Source: SZUA-430 sp031413635 (lineage in GTDB: Bacteria > Pseudomonadota > Alphaproteobacteria > Micropepsales > Micropepsaceae). Taken from it: a stretch of 7,093 nt of DNA. The stretch is from the NCBI GenBank assembly GCA_031413635.1, contig JANOFM010000049.1, positions 1 to 7,093 of the forward strand, in the 5' to 3' direction. Every line of letters starts with the position of its first letter. The first letter of the stretch is position 1. Below are positions 1 through 6,246 of this stretch, piece by piece. The notes beneath the pieces are model-generated. The model was not told where the DNA came from, did not search any database, and was given only the letters and a program-made list of their open reading frames with translations. Both the position numbers and the translations under genes were made by a program.

Positions 1-1191
1 GGCCTGATGGCCGCCGAAGTGTTGAGCGCCGCGGGGTTCGGCGTCACCGTCTACGACCGCATGCCCTCCGTCGCGCGCAAGTTCCTGATCGCCGGACGTG
101 GCGGGCTCAATCTCACGCATTCCGAGCCCATGGATCGCTTCCGTGCCCGTTACGGCGCAGCCGCCGCGCGCCTCGCGCCGCTGATCGATGCATTCCCGCC
201 GCAAGCCTTGATCGCCTGGGCCGACGGCCTCGGCCAGCCTACCTTCGTCGGCTCCAGCGGTCGCGTGTTTCCAAAATCGCTCAAAGCGTCCCCGCTGCTC
301 CGCGCCTGGCTCGCACGGCTCAAGCAACAAGGCGTGTCGATCAACACGCGCCACGACTGGCGCGGCTGGAATGACAGCGGCGAACTCGTCATCGCTCACG
401 GCGGCACAACCACCTGCGTCGGAGCAGACGCCACGATCCTCGCCCTCGGCGGCGCCAGCTGGCCGCGCCTCGGTTCGAACGGCGCCTGGGTCGACATCTT
501 GACCAAACGCGGTGTCGCCATCACGCCGCTGCGCCCCGCCAATAGCGGCTTCACCGTTGCTTGGAGCGAATCTTTCCGCTCCCGCTTCGAAGGCACGCCG
601 CTCAAGTCCATCGCGCTCGCGTTCAAAGACACGACAGTACGCGGCGAAGCGATGATCACACGCTACGGCGTCGAAGGCGGAGCAATCTACGCGCTGTCGT
701 CCGCTTTGCGCGAAGCGATCGCGGGGCAGGGCAGCGCGTCGCTCCTCATCGACCTGCGCCCGGAAATTCAGCATGCCGACCTCGCGGCCAAACTCGATCG
801 CCCGCGCGGCGGCGACACGCAGTCTAATTTTTTGCGCAAGACGATGAATCTCGCCCCCATCGCCATCAACCTACTGCGAGAGGCCTATGGCGCTGCGCTC
901 GCCACGGACGCGCAAACTCTCGCGCAGCAAATCAAATCCGTCCCCCTCGCTCTGACCGGAACCCAAGGCCTCGATCGCGCCATCTCGACCGCGGGCGGCA
1001 TCACCTTCGAAGCCCTCAATGACGACCTCATGCTGCGCGCCATGCCGAACGTCTACGCCGTGGGCGAAATGCTCGACTGGGAAGCGCCGACGGGCGGCTA
1101 TCTGCTGCAGGCGACCTTTGCCACAGCGGTCATCGCCGCCCGTGCCGTTGTGCGGAGGTTTGGGGACAACACGCGTCGCGTGCTATCGTGA
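1..1191 (+). CDS. HI0933/TIGR03862-type FAD-dependent flavoprotein (5' partial)
   Basis: This is a predicted NAD(P)/FAD-dependent oxidoreductase of the HI0933 (YhiN/BaiN-like) family, closest to the TIGR03862 flavoprotein subgroup. It should be cytoplasmic; its physiological substrate is not established for this subgroup. The reading frame is open from base 1 (Gly-Leu precede the first Met at base 7), and the FAD-binding GxGxxG segment expected just before it is missing. The true start is therefore upstream of the window. Counting from the Met at base 7, residues 30-39 carry the signature GRGGLNLTHS. Around residues 328-333 is AGGITF, and around 351-370 is VGEMLDWEAPTGGYLLQATF, the C-terminal FAD-contacting block typical of the family. 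The remaining 394 residues match the usual length of about 400, so little is lost. It stops 37 bp before the chosen hpnM start and probably shares its transcript. Family assignment is firm; function is not. Confidence 0.9.
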   Translation, partial: GLMAAEVLSAAGFGVTVYDRMPSVARKFLIAGRGGLNLTHSEPMDRFRARYGAAAARLAPLIDAFPPQALIAWADGLGQPTFVGSSGRVFPKSLKASPLLRAWLARLKQQGVSINTRHDWRGWNDSGELVIAHGGTTTCVGADATILALGGASWPRLGSNGAWVDILTKRGVAITPLRPANSGFTVAWSESFRSRFEGTPLKSIALAFKDTTVRGEAMITRYGVEGGAIYALSSALREAIAGQGSASLLIDLRPEIQHADLAAKLDRPRGGDTQSNFLRKTMNLAPIAINLLREAYGAALATDAQTLAQQIKSVPLALTGTQGLDRAISTAGGITFEALNDDLMLRAMPNVYAVGEMLDWEAPTGGYLLQATFATAVIAARAVVRRFGDNTRRVLS

Positions 1192-1218
1192 ATCGACTTG
1201 CCATGACTCGCGCCAGAT

Positions 1219-1222
1219 GGAG
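1219..1222 (+). promoter_or_regulatory. Shine-Dalgarno GGAG that favours a TTG start for hpnM
   Basis: GGAG lies 6 bases before the TTG at 1229. The alternative in-frame ATG at 1217 overlaps this motif and has no purine-rich site in front of it. This spacing is why the TTG start was preferred. Confidence 0.5.
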
Positions 1223-1228
1223 ACTTGC

Positions 1229-1843
1229 TTGAGCTTCCACCGCCGTTCGTTGCTTGCGCTGTGTCTTGTATTGCTGGCCTATCCGGCCGCGGCAGCGGAA
1301 CCTTCCGTGACGCTCGTCGAAAAATTTCACGATGCGCTGCTCGCCGCGATGAAGCAGGGCGCGACGTTGGGCGCCGTGGGACGCTACAAAAAGCTCGAAC
1401 CCGAAATCGATGCCGCCTTCGATCTGCCCGCGATGACGAAGTTCGCCGTCGGCCCCGCTTGGACGAAGATGAGCGACGACGAACGCAAGTCCTTGATCGC
1501 GGCCTTTCGGCGCATGACCATCGCGAGCTACGCTCACAACTTCGACAGTTTCAAGGGTCAAGAATTCGTCGTCGATCCGAAGGTGGAGGTCCGCGGACCC
1601 GACCGCCTGATCAAAAGCCAAGTCGTCCCCGAGGGCGAAAAGCCGGTGAACCTCACCTACCGCTTGCGCGAAACGGGCGGCGCCTGGAAGGTGATCGACG
1701 TGATCTATGAATTCGTCAGTCAGTTGGCGACGCGCCGCTCCGACTTCGCCTCGACCGTGGCCAGCGGCGGCGCCCCGGCGCTGGTCAAGAAACTCGACGA
1801 GATCAGCGACAAGCTTATGACGACGAAACGTTCGGCCTCGTAA
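1229..1843 (+). CDS. hpnM: HpnM, MlaC/Ttg2D-like periplasmic hopanoid-trafficking protein
   Basis: This is a member of the MlaC/Ttg2D (toluene tolerance) lipid-carrier superfamily, matching the hopanoid-associated HpnM subgroup. Such proteins are periplasmic and are thought to carry lipids between membranes. From the TTG start the product is 204 residues. It opens with MSFHRR, a hydrophobic stretch (about residues 7-17) and a likely signal peptidase I site after PAAAA near residue 22. The mature part has the family pattern: FDLPAMTKFAVGPAW, then a DDERKSLIAAFRRM helix, then SYAHNFDSF, then the late GGAWKVIDV strand followed by SQLATRRSDF. The ATG at 1217 would add four residues (METC) but lacks a ribosome binding site. 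The gene follows the flavoprotein closely and converges on hpnN, its expected functional partner, with overlapping 3' ends. The HpnM call rests on sequence pattern plus the adjacent hpnN; a generic MlaC-like protein is the alternative. Confidence 0.85.
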   Translation: MSFHRRSLLALCLVLLAYPAAAAEPSVTLVEKFHDALLAAMKQGATLGAVGRYKKLEPEIDAAFDLPAMTKFAVGPAWTKMSDDERKSLIAAFRRMTIASYAHNFDSFKGQEFVVDPKVEVRGPDRLIKSQVVPEGEKPVNLTYRLRETGGAWKVIDVIYEFVSQLATRRSDFASTVASGGAPALVKKLDEISDKLMTTKRSAS

Positions 1844-4403
1844 GCTGCAGCAACGGCGGCAACACGACCAGCACGACGAACAAAATCCACCCGAGCGAAA
1901 TCATCAGCAACGCCCCCATGCTCGACGTGCCGGGATGGCTTGAAAACCACAGCGCGCCGAAGCCCGCCGCCGTCGCCCCCGCACTGAACATCACCGCCCG
2001 TGTCAACGGCGCCTCCAACAAAGCGCGATTGCCGTTGCGCCACGCCATCACGAAATAGATGTCGAACGCGACGCCAATGCCAAACAGCAGCGGCAGCGCA
2101 ATGATGTTCGCGTAATTCAATTTCATCCCGATCACGACGCACGTCGCCAGCGTCAGCGCCCCCGCCAACACCAGCGGCACCAGCGCCACCATCACATCGC
2201 CAAGCCGCCCCAGCGCGAGCGCGAGCAAGATCGCAATCGCCGCCAACGAGTAGATCCCGGCCTCTTCGAAAGCACCCGTGATCGTGCGTCCCGATTCCTC
2301 AAGCGACAACGGCACACCCACCGCTTGAGGCGCCACGCCCGACACAGCGGCGAGAAATCGCGACAGCATCGCATTGTCGGTCGGATCGCCCTTCGGATAA
2401 ATGCGCACCCGCATTTCGCCCGAAGGCGCGATGAAGTCGCGCGCGATGTCTTTGGGCAGCGTGTCGAGCGTGACGGATTCCGCCGTCAACAAACCGCGCA
2501 CATTGCTGAGAAGCGTCGGCAGGCCATCGATCACCAGCCTCGTCGCGGTGGTCCTTTCGTACGGCTGGCGCGCCGCGAGCGAGCTAATTTCGTCCGCGAG
2601 CCGACGCGCAAGTTGCGCGGTGTCGCCATCGGCGCCCGCCGCCGCCTCGCGCAAAGCACGCGCCGTCGCATAAAGGCTCGTGGCGGTTTCGGCGTTGCTG
2701 GGCGCTGGTTTTGTTTCGCTCGGATTCAACGATAGATCAAGCACAAAAGCCGCATCTGCGATCAGCGCTAGCTTCTCCTCCTGATCTCGCGGGATGAAAT
2801 CGTCGATCGTGATGACCTTCGCGACCTCCGGCAAGGCGCGCAGCCGCGCCGCAAGCGAGTTTGCCGCCTCGCGCGTCGGTACAAGTGCGTCCATTGCGTT
2901 CGGCGAGCGGTCGGGATCGCGCGCCAGGTCGAGCAACGTCGAAATCGACTCCACCTCGCGCGAACGCAGATTGAGCAAATTGAAATCGAACGAAAGCCCC
3001 GGCAGCAGCGCGACGGCGCCCGCGCCCAACACCGCCGCAAATCCCGCGACCGCGCCCGGAGAGCGCAGCAACAACTTGTCTACCGGCGCCATCCAGGCGA
3101 AACCCACTTCCGCGCCTTCCTGCGCCGGCGCGAGCAACTTGATCAAGGCCGGCAGCAACGTCAGCGTAGCGAAGAACGTGAGCAGCATGCCCGTGCCCGC
3201 GATCAGGCCCAACTCCGCAACTCCGCGATAACTCGTCGGCAGAAATCCCAAGAAGCCAGCGGTGATCGCCAACGCCGCCAGTGTCAGCGACGGCCCGATC
3301 CCGCCCGCCGCCGCAACGATGGCGCGGTCAAGGTCGAGACCCGCATGCCGTTCCGCTCGATAGCGGACGCCGAACTGAATCCCGAAATCGACGCCGAGCC
3401 CGACAAACAGCGCCACGAACGCGACCGAAATAATGTTGAACGCTCCTACAAAGAAAAGGCCGAGTGCGGTCGTGACCAAAAGACCCGCCAGGATCGTCGC
3501 CATCACGCCCGCGATCAGCCGCCAAGATTTCAGCGCCAGCCACAACATCAATACGATCATCCCGATCGTCGCCGCCGCGATCGGCACGGCGCGTTGCGTC
3601 AGCGTTGCAAACTCTTCGTCGAAAATCGGTACCGGCCCGGTGAGTCGCACGCGCACATCGACGAGCAGCAAGTCGCGCACTGCCTCGCGGATCGCGCGGC
3701 TAGGCTGCGCCCCCGGTTCAAGCGCGCCGAAGTCGACTTTGACCAACGCCTCGATCACCCGGCGGGTCTCCCGTAGATCGGTCTCGCCCTCCATCATCAT
3801 CTTGCGCCAGGAAAGCGGCTTCGGCCCGTGGAACTGCGCTACGGCCAGTGACTTGTGCAGCTCCCGCATCGGTCGTGCCAGCCGTTCAAGCGTAATCTGC
3901 CCGCGCTCGACCCCTTCAAGCGCCGTCGAGAACGCATCCATAACGCCGCGCAACGAAGGATCGGCCGCCAGCGCACCCAGAAACGGCTGTGCCGCGATCA
4001 GCTGTTCGACCGCCGACTGCGTCTGCGCAAGCGGCAGATAAAGCAACCCGTTGCGTGCGAAAAACGGCCCGCCGCCCAGCTGCCGCAACGACAGAAACAA
4101 CTCGGGCTGCAGTGCAAGCCGCTCGCTCAACGCCGCGGCCGCATTCTGTGCCAGCTCCGGCGTCGCACCGTCGATCACGATCAAGAGTTGATTGGCCGGT
4201 TGAGGAAACACGGCCTGAAACGCAGCCTCCCGCTTGCGCCAAGGCACCTCGGGCGACACCAGCTTCGTCGTGTCCGTGTTGATGGCGAAGTGCGTCGCCG
4301 CGTAGCCCAGCGCGAGAACCGCAACCGCAAGTGCGATCAGCGCAACCAGCTCCGCCCGGCGAACGCACGCCTGCGCACATCGGGCAATCAGCGATCCCAG
4401 CAT
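1815..4403 (-). CDS. hpnN: HpnN, RND-family hopanoid transporter
   Basis: This is an inner-membrane RND/MMPL-type transporter of the HpnN subgroup. In other bacteria HpnN is needed to move hopanoids from the inner to the outer membrane. The 862-residue product matches the family length and appears intact. Visible architecture: one N-terminal membrane helix (about residues 19-37); a large periplasmic domain (38-270); a five-to-six-helix block (272-422) containing the RND motif GLGVDFGIQFGVRYRAER at 335-352; another helix near 452-470; a second periplasmic domain (471-712); and a C-terminal helix bundle (716-852) with NYANIIALPLLFGIGVAFDIYFVMAWR. The duplicated helix-loop-helix layout is typical of RND proteins. 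The ATG at 4403 was chosen because the first helix follows directly; only a weak GGAAAG/GCGGGG purine stretch precedes it. Its last 29 bases overlap the end of hpnM on the other strand. A candidate promoter lies about 50-80 bp upstream. Confidence 0.93.
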   Translation of the reverse strand: MLGSLIARCAQACVRRAELVALIALAVAVLALGYAATHFAINTDTTKLVSPEVPWRKREAAFQAVFPQPANQLLIVIDGATPELAQNAAAALSERLALQPELFLSLRQLGGGPFFARNGLLYLPLAQTQSAVEQLIAAQPFLGALAADPSLRGVMDAFSTALEGVERGQITLERLARPMRELHKSLAVAQFHGPKPLSWRKMMMEGETDLRETRRVIEALVKVDFGALEPGAQPSRAIREAVRDLLLVDVRVRLTGPVPIFDEEFATLTQRAVPIAAATIGMIVLMLWLALKSWRLIAGVMATILAGLLVTTALGLFFVGAFNIISVAFVALFVGLGVDFGIQFGVRYRAERHAGLDLDRAIVAAAGGIGPSLTLAALAITAGFLGFLPTSYRGVAELGLIAGTGMLLTFFATLTLLPALIKLLAPAQEGAEVGFAWMAPVDKLLLRSPGAVAGFAAVLGAGAVALLPGLSFDFNLLNLRSREVESISTLLDLARDPDRSPNAMDALVPTREAANSLAARLRALPEVAKVITIDDFIPRDQEEKLALIADAAFVLDLSLNPSETKPAPSNAETATSLYATARALREAAAGADGDTAQLARRLADEISSLAARQPYERTTATRLVIDGLPTLLSNVRGLLTAESVTLDTLPKDIARDFIAPSGEMRVRIYPKGDPTDNAMLSRFLAAVSGVAPQAVGVPLSLEESGRTITGAFEEAGIYSLAAIAILLALALGRLGDVMVALVPLVLAGALTLATCVVIGMKLNYANIIALPLLFGIGVAFDIYFVMAWRNGNRALLEAPLTRAVMFSAGATAAGFGALWFSSHPGTSSMGALLMISLGWILFVVLVVLPPLLQLTRPNVSSS

Positions 4404-4451
4404 TGACGGCCCCGCTTTCCCTCGCGCTTCAAATCACCCGCGCGCTCGCCC

Positions 4452-4482
4452 AGTATCGACCGTGCCCGCACTCGGATGTCAA
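4452..4482 (-). promoter_or_regulatory. Candidate sigma-70-type promoter for hpnN
   Basis: On the minus strand a perfect TTGACA (4482-4477) is followed after 19 bases by GATACT (4457-4452), which matches four of six bases of the -10 consensus. With a 17-base spacer the hexamer would be TCGATA, a poorer match. The site is 49-79 bases before the hpnN ATG, in the short stretch left between the deacylase relic and hpnN. The long spacer and the single site make this tentative. Confidence 0.35.
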
Positions 4483-4504
4483 CGCCCGCCACCGGCGCCC
4501 GCCT

Positions 4505-5317
4505 CTCGGCGAGCACGCGCGCACGAAGGGCCGGCTTCTTCGGCCGCGCGACCCACGCATCGTGGTCGCCTTCTTGCACCCACAACGGCATCGCGGCGCC
4601 GAGCCCGGTGGCACCCGCCGTGTACGGATAAATATTGGCGCTGACGTCGATGCCCGCCGCGCGCGCCGCGTTCAGCCGGTCGATCCCTGCCTGCGACTTG
4701 TGCCAATTCTTCCGACCCGCGGGCTTCATATGATACATCTGAACCGGCGCGCCGGTGCACCTTCCGATCTCGATCAACTCGTCGATGGCCTCCAGAAAGC
4801 GATCCGCCTCGCTGCGGATGTGCGAAATATAGCCGCCGCCGGACTCATGCGCCGCCGCCGTCAGCGCAATCAACTCCTGCGTATCGGCAAAACTCCCCGG
4901 CGCATCGATCAGCGACGAGCCACGCCCAGCGCACCCTCGCGCGCACGAGGTCTTGCATGGCGGCGAGTTCCTGGCGCGACGCCTTACGGTTATTGAAGCC
5001 GACCACATGGGCGCGCACCGTCGCCGCGCCGACGAACGAGGCGACGTTCGTCGACACGCCGCGCCGTTCGAGCAGCTCCAAATATTCACCCAGCGTCGTC
5101 CAATCGATATCGAACTTGATGTCCGATCGCTGCTTGACGGCCAAAGCCTTCAGCGCCGGCGACAGCGGCCCCATCGAGTTGCCTCGGCCCCCGTTCCGTC
5201 GAACACCGTCCCGCCGCGAATGATCGTGTCGAACGGTTCGCCGGACGGAATCGATTCGCAGCTGGCCGCCAGAAGCGCCACGGCTGAAATTGTCGCGAGG
5301 AAGCGTCGGCGATCCAT
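4505..5317 (-). pseudogene. Decayed N-acyl-D-amino-acid deacylase (D-aminoacylase) lipoprotein
   Basis: This is a remnant of an amidohydrolase-superfamily N-acyl-D-amino-acid deacylase, which would hydrolyse N-acylated D-amino acids. Its pieces lie in three minus-strand frames. Piece 1 starts at ATG 5317. It encodes a lipoprotein signal (MDRRRFLATISA, lipobox LAASC with Cys20), then DTIIRGGTVFDGTGAEA, and runs to a stop at 5150. Piece 2 (about 5183-4945) reads GRGNSMGPLSPALKALAV, then FDIDWTTLGEYLELLERRGVSTNVASFVG, up to MQDLVR. After a short REGALGV in a third frame, piece 3 (about 4920-4505) reads GSSLIDAPGSFADTQELIAL, then GGGYISHIRSEADRFLEAIDELI, then YPYTAGATGLGAAMPLWVQEG. The segment between pieces 1 and 2, which should hold the HxH metal ligands, is deleted. 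The C-terminal third, with the late catalytic Asp region, is also gone. It cannot encode an active enzyme. It sits 22 bp behind the NYN gene. Sequencing error could explain the small shifts but not both large losses. Confidence 0.88.
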
Positions 5318-5339
5318 GAGGGTTCGTTTGTGGCTTCAG

Positions 5340-6020
5340 TTAGGGAAGCTGGTACGTGACCTTGTCGCCTTCGATCGCGACGACGCCGCGCAACTTGAGT
5401 TCTTCCACGACGGCGGCGACGTCATTATCCGCGATGTCGCGATAGAGCGATTTGATGGTGCTCGCCAGTGCCTTCACCGTCGCTGGCCGCGCGCGGGCGC
5501 GTTTCTCGAGATTCTGGATCACGCCGTCCACACGGCTCGGCGCCGCTTTCCGGACAGTCTTCGCCACGGTTTTCGGCGTTGGTTTCGCGGCAGGCTTCGC
5601 CGCGGCTTTCGCCGCTGCCTTCGGTGCCGGCTTGGCAGCGGGCTTCGGCGCCTGCGCGGCGTTGATCTCGGCGACCGACTTCCAACGCGTGCATTCGATG
5701 TCTTGCGTCTTCAGATGGAGAATGAGCGGATCGTAATCGCGGTCGCGCGAGATAATGTGAAACACCGCGCCGGGATCGGTGACCGTCAGCCTGCCGATGT
5801 AATACGCAATATGCATATCCAGCGCGTTGGGCCCGCGCCCATGAATATGGACGTAAGACCCCGCATGCCCCAACGCCTGCAGTGCGCTCGCCAGCCCCAC
5901 CGGAACACTCGGCTGCGCCGGGCCGACGAACACCATCACCTTGAACCCGCCGCCACCGAACGCCCCCAACTCCTTCGGCTGGACGTTCTCGAAGTCGATC
6001 AAGACATAAGCCGTCGCCAT
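5340..6020 (-). CDS. NYN/PIN-like domain protein with Lys/Ala/Pro linker and C-terminal helical domain
   Basis: The N-terminal half resembles NYN/PIN-like nuclease-fold proteins (LabA-like group), whose members are often predicted or shown to cut RNA. From the ATG at 6020 the product is 226 residues. Residues 1-120 form the domain: YVLIDFENVQP (5-15) with Asp9, Glu11 and Asn12; ALDMHIAYYIGRL (66-78) with Asp68; and FHIISRDRDYDPLI (87-100) with Asp93, Asp95 and Asp97, all at typical acidic-site positions. Residues 124-161 are a Lys/Ala/Pro linker like histone H1 tails. Residues 163-226 look like a small winged-helix or OST-HTH-like domain (SLYRDIADNDVAAVVEELKLRG, then VVAIEGDKVTYQL), perhaps for nucleic acid binding. 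The start is supported by GGGAGG 7 bases upstream; a Met nine codons earlier (6047) lies before this site. It heads the minus-strand series towards hpnN. The domain call is from motifs only; substrate and role are unknown. Confidence 0.82.
   Translation of the reverse strand: MATAYVLIDFENVQPKELGAFGGGGFKVMVFVGPAQPSVPVGLASALQALGHAGSYVHIHGRGPNALDMHIAYYIGRLTVTDPGAVFHIISRDRDYDPLILHLKTQDIECTRWKSVAEINAAQAPKPAAKPAPKAAAKAAAKPAAKPTPKTVAKTVRKAAPSRVDGVIQNLEKRARARPATVKALASTIKSLYRDIADNDVAAVVEELKLRGVVAIEGDKVTYQLP
5538..5651 (-). repeat. Low-complexity Lys/Ala/Pro-coding tract inside the NYN gene
   Basis: Residues 124-161 are built from imperfect AAKP, APK and AAAK units, giving a repetitive GC-rich DNA stretch. 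Such tails are intrinsically disordered and positively charged, and in other bacterial proteins they bind DNA or RNA non-specifically. The tract keeps the reading frame, so it is part of the protein rather than a separate element. Confidence 0.75.
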
Positions 6021-6027
6021 GGTCCGC

Positions 6028-6033
6028 CCTCCC
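6028..6033 (-). promoter_or_regulatory. Shine-Dalgarno GGGAGG for the NYN gene
   Basis: On the minus strand GGGAGG ends 7 bases before the ATG at 6020. It fixes this start over the in-frame Met at 6047. Confidence 0.7.
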
Positions 6034-6085
6034 GTTCCCTCGCGCACGAGTCGCGCGACGAGGGGGATTTGTAGCAGAAACTTGT

Positions 6086-6120
6086 GGCGCCCGATCGTGC
6101 ACCGGCGCTCGGCGCCCGAT
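6086..6120. repeat. Direct repeat GGCGCCCGAT x2, 15-base spacer
   Basis: GGCGCCCGAT occurs at 6086-6095 and again at 6111-6120, 25 bases from start to start, in the divergent promoter region. Two copies about two and a half helix turns apart could be an operator, but a 10-base match in GC-rich DNA can arise by chance. Confidence 0.3.
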
Positions 6121-6231
6121 GGAATTTCCCCCTGGCGTCCACGGGCGAGCGGGCGGATAGTGATTTGGCTTCATGGCGCTCGATTCCCGTCGATTTTCCG
6201 AACGCAAACGGACGAGGCCTCGTTGGAGCGC

Positions 6232-6237
6232 GGAGGA
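6232..6237 (+). promoter_or_regulatory. Shine-Dalgarno GGAGGA that sets a TTG start
   Basis: GGAGGA ends 9 bases before the in-frame TTG at 6247. The in-frame TTG at 6238 abuts the motif and is too close to be used. No in-frame ATG lies near the signal peptide. Confidence 0.65.
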
Positions 6238-6246
6238 TTGATCCCC

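Larger units (their letters stand above)
6021..6246. other. Divergent intergenic region between the NYN gene and the exported-protein gene
   Basis: These 226 bp separate two genes that are transcribed away from each other, so they must hold promoters for both. No clear -35/-10 pair could be fixed on either strand. On the minus strand TACAAA near 6067-6072 could be a -10 element but has no good -35 partner. A 10-base direct repeat (6086-6095 and 6111-6120) is the only other visible structure. The plus-strand frame is open across this region, but its translation is not protein-like and precedes a strong ribosome binding site and signal peptide, so it is treated as non-coding. Confidence 0.6.

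Noticed and set aside
1019..1228. A longer N-terminus for HpnM starting at ATG 1019
   Set aside because: It would place about 70 Cys/Arg-rich residues before a clear signal peptide and run through the conserved C-terminus of the flavoprotein gene.
3433..4406. Plus-strand open frames of 183-202 codons opposite hpnN
   Set aside because: They are Ser/Arg- or Arg/Gln-rich and not protein-like, and they lie wholly antisense to the intact hpnN. I treat them as shadows.
4388..4504. The frame after the last deacylase homology, overlapping the hpnN start, as a real C-terminus
   Set aside because: The Arg/Gly-rich translation does not resemble the expected deacylase C-terminus. It is simply open frame running to a chance stop at 4388.
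4845..5174. A programmed frameshift or a split two-gene deacylase instead of a pseudogene
   Set aside because: No slippery sequence is evident, the metal-binding HxH segment and the C-terminal third are both absent, and several independent lesions are needed to join the pieces.
4953..6074. A 373-codon plus-strand open frame opposite the deacylase relic and the NYN gene
   Set aside because: It is Arg/His-rich, has no recognisable motif and lies antisense to sequences with clear family signatures. Long open antisense frames are common in GC-rich DNA.
6019..6246. A longer N-terminus for the exported protein starting at ATG 6019
   Set aside because: The extra 76 residues are Arg-rich and unlike protein, overlap the start of the divergent NYN gene, and would hide the signal peptide.
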